Below are positions 63,956-64,000 of a stretch of DNA of 64,000 nt, in pieces. Source of the stretch: Rhabdornis inornatus (lineage: Eukaryota > Chordata > Aves > Passeriformes > Rhabdornithidae); assembly GCA_013397075.1 (NCBI GenBank), contig VWZS01004382.1, positions 78,972 through 142,971 of the forward strand, read 5' to 3'. A program made the translations under genes and the position numbers. The notes beneath the pieces were generated by a model. That model saw only the letters and a program-made list of their open reading frames with translations. It searched no databases and was not told where the DNA came from. The number at the start of each line of letters is the position of its first letter. The stretch's first letter is position 1.

Positions 63956-64000
63956 GAGGAAGGAAGGATTCCAGGAGGGAGGGAAGGAGGGAAGGAGGGA
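63956..64000. repeat. (GGAA)/(GGAGGGAA)n purine repeat
   Basis: A purine-rich simple repeat reaches the end of the window and probably continues beyond it. Confidence 0.9.

Noticed and set aside
1..64000. tRNA, rRNA, CRISPR or bacterial-style operons
   Set aside because: None seen; the gene structure is that of a vertebrate nuclear genome.

Overview
This window is vertebrate nuclear DNA, almost certainly from a bird. It has long AT-rich introns and intergenic DNA, many CR1 LINE fragments ending in the usual CR1 3' tail, an LTR fragment resembling avian ERVL-type LTRs, and an annexin A1 gene that rebuilds completely. The small N-gaps and one suspicious 257-base duplication suggest a draft assembly. 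From memory, chicken ANXA1 lies on chromosome Z, so Z linkage is likely but is not shown here.

Region 1 (1-17.3 kb): the complete ANXA1 gene on the minus strand. It has a TATA box at 17315-17322, a non-coding first exon, and twelve coding exons at 13730-1371 that join in frame into 342 residues with four annexin repeats. All splice phases agree and the stop and poly(A) signal are present. The tyrosine known as the kinase target in mammals (Tyr21) is cysteine here.

Region 2 (17.3-25.4 kb): the interval between two divergently transcribed genes, mostly featureless AT-rich DNA, with a GC-rich patch (about 18.28-18.67 kb) and one exon-like segment (19177-19349, minus).

Region 3 (25.4-44.5 kb): a second complete gene on the plus strand, thirteen exons with an uninterrupted 542-residue reading frame rich in coiled coil. 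I do not recognise its family. It is the most notable item here. Its last intron carries two CR1 copies in opposite orientations, and intron 1 carries an LTR fragment and an assembly gap.

Region 4 (44.5-50 kb): a CR1-rich block with a degenerate reverse-transcriptase body (46.05-48.33 kb), two further CR1 tails, an LTR-like stretch, a TA microsatellite and a probable misassembly.

Region 5 (50.4-64 kb): mostly non-coding. Four minus-strand exon-like segments (57294 down to 50395) have good splice sites and matching phase-1 boundaries and may be the 3' part of an unrecognised gene. Coding-like but interrupted minus-strand sequence lies at 59.3-60.2 kb and 61.7 kb. A GT microsatellite lies at 55.17 kb, and a GGA-rich repeat ends the window.
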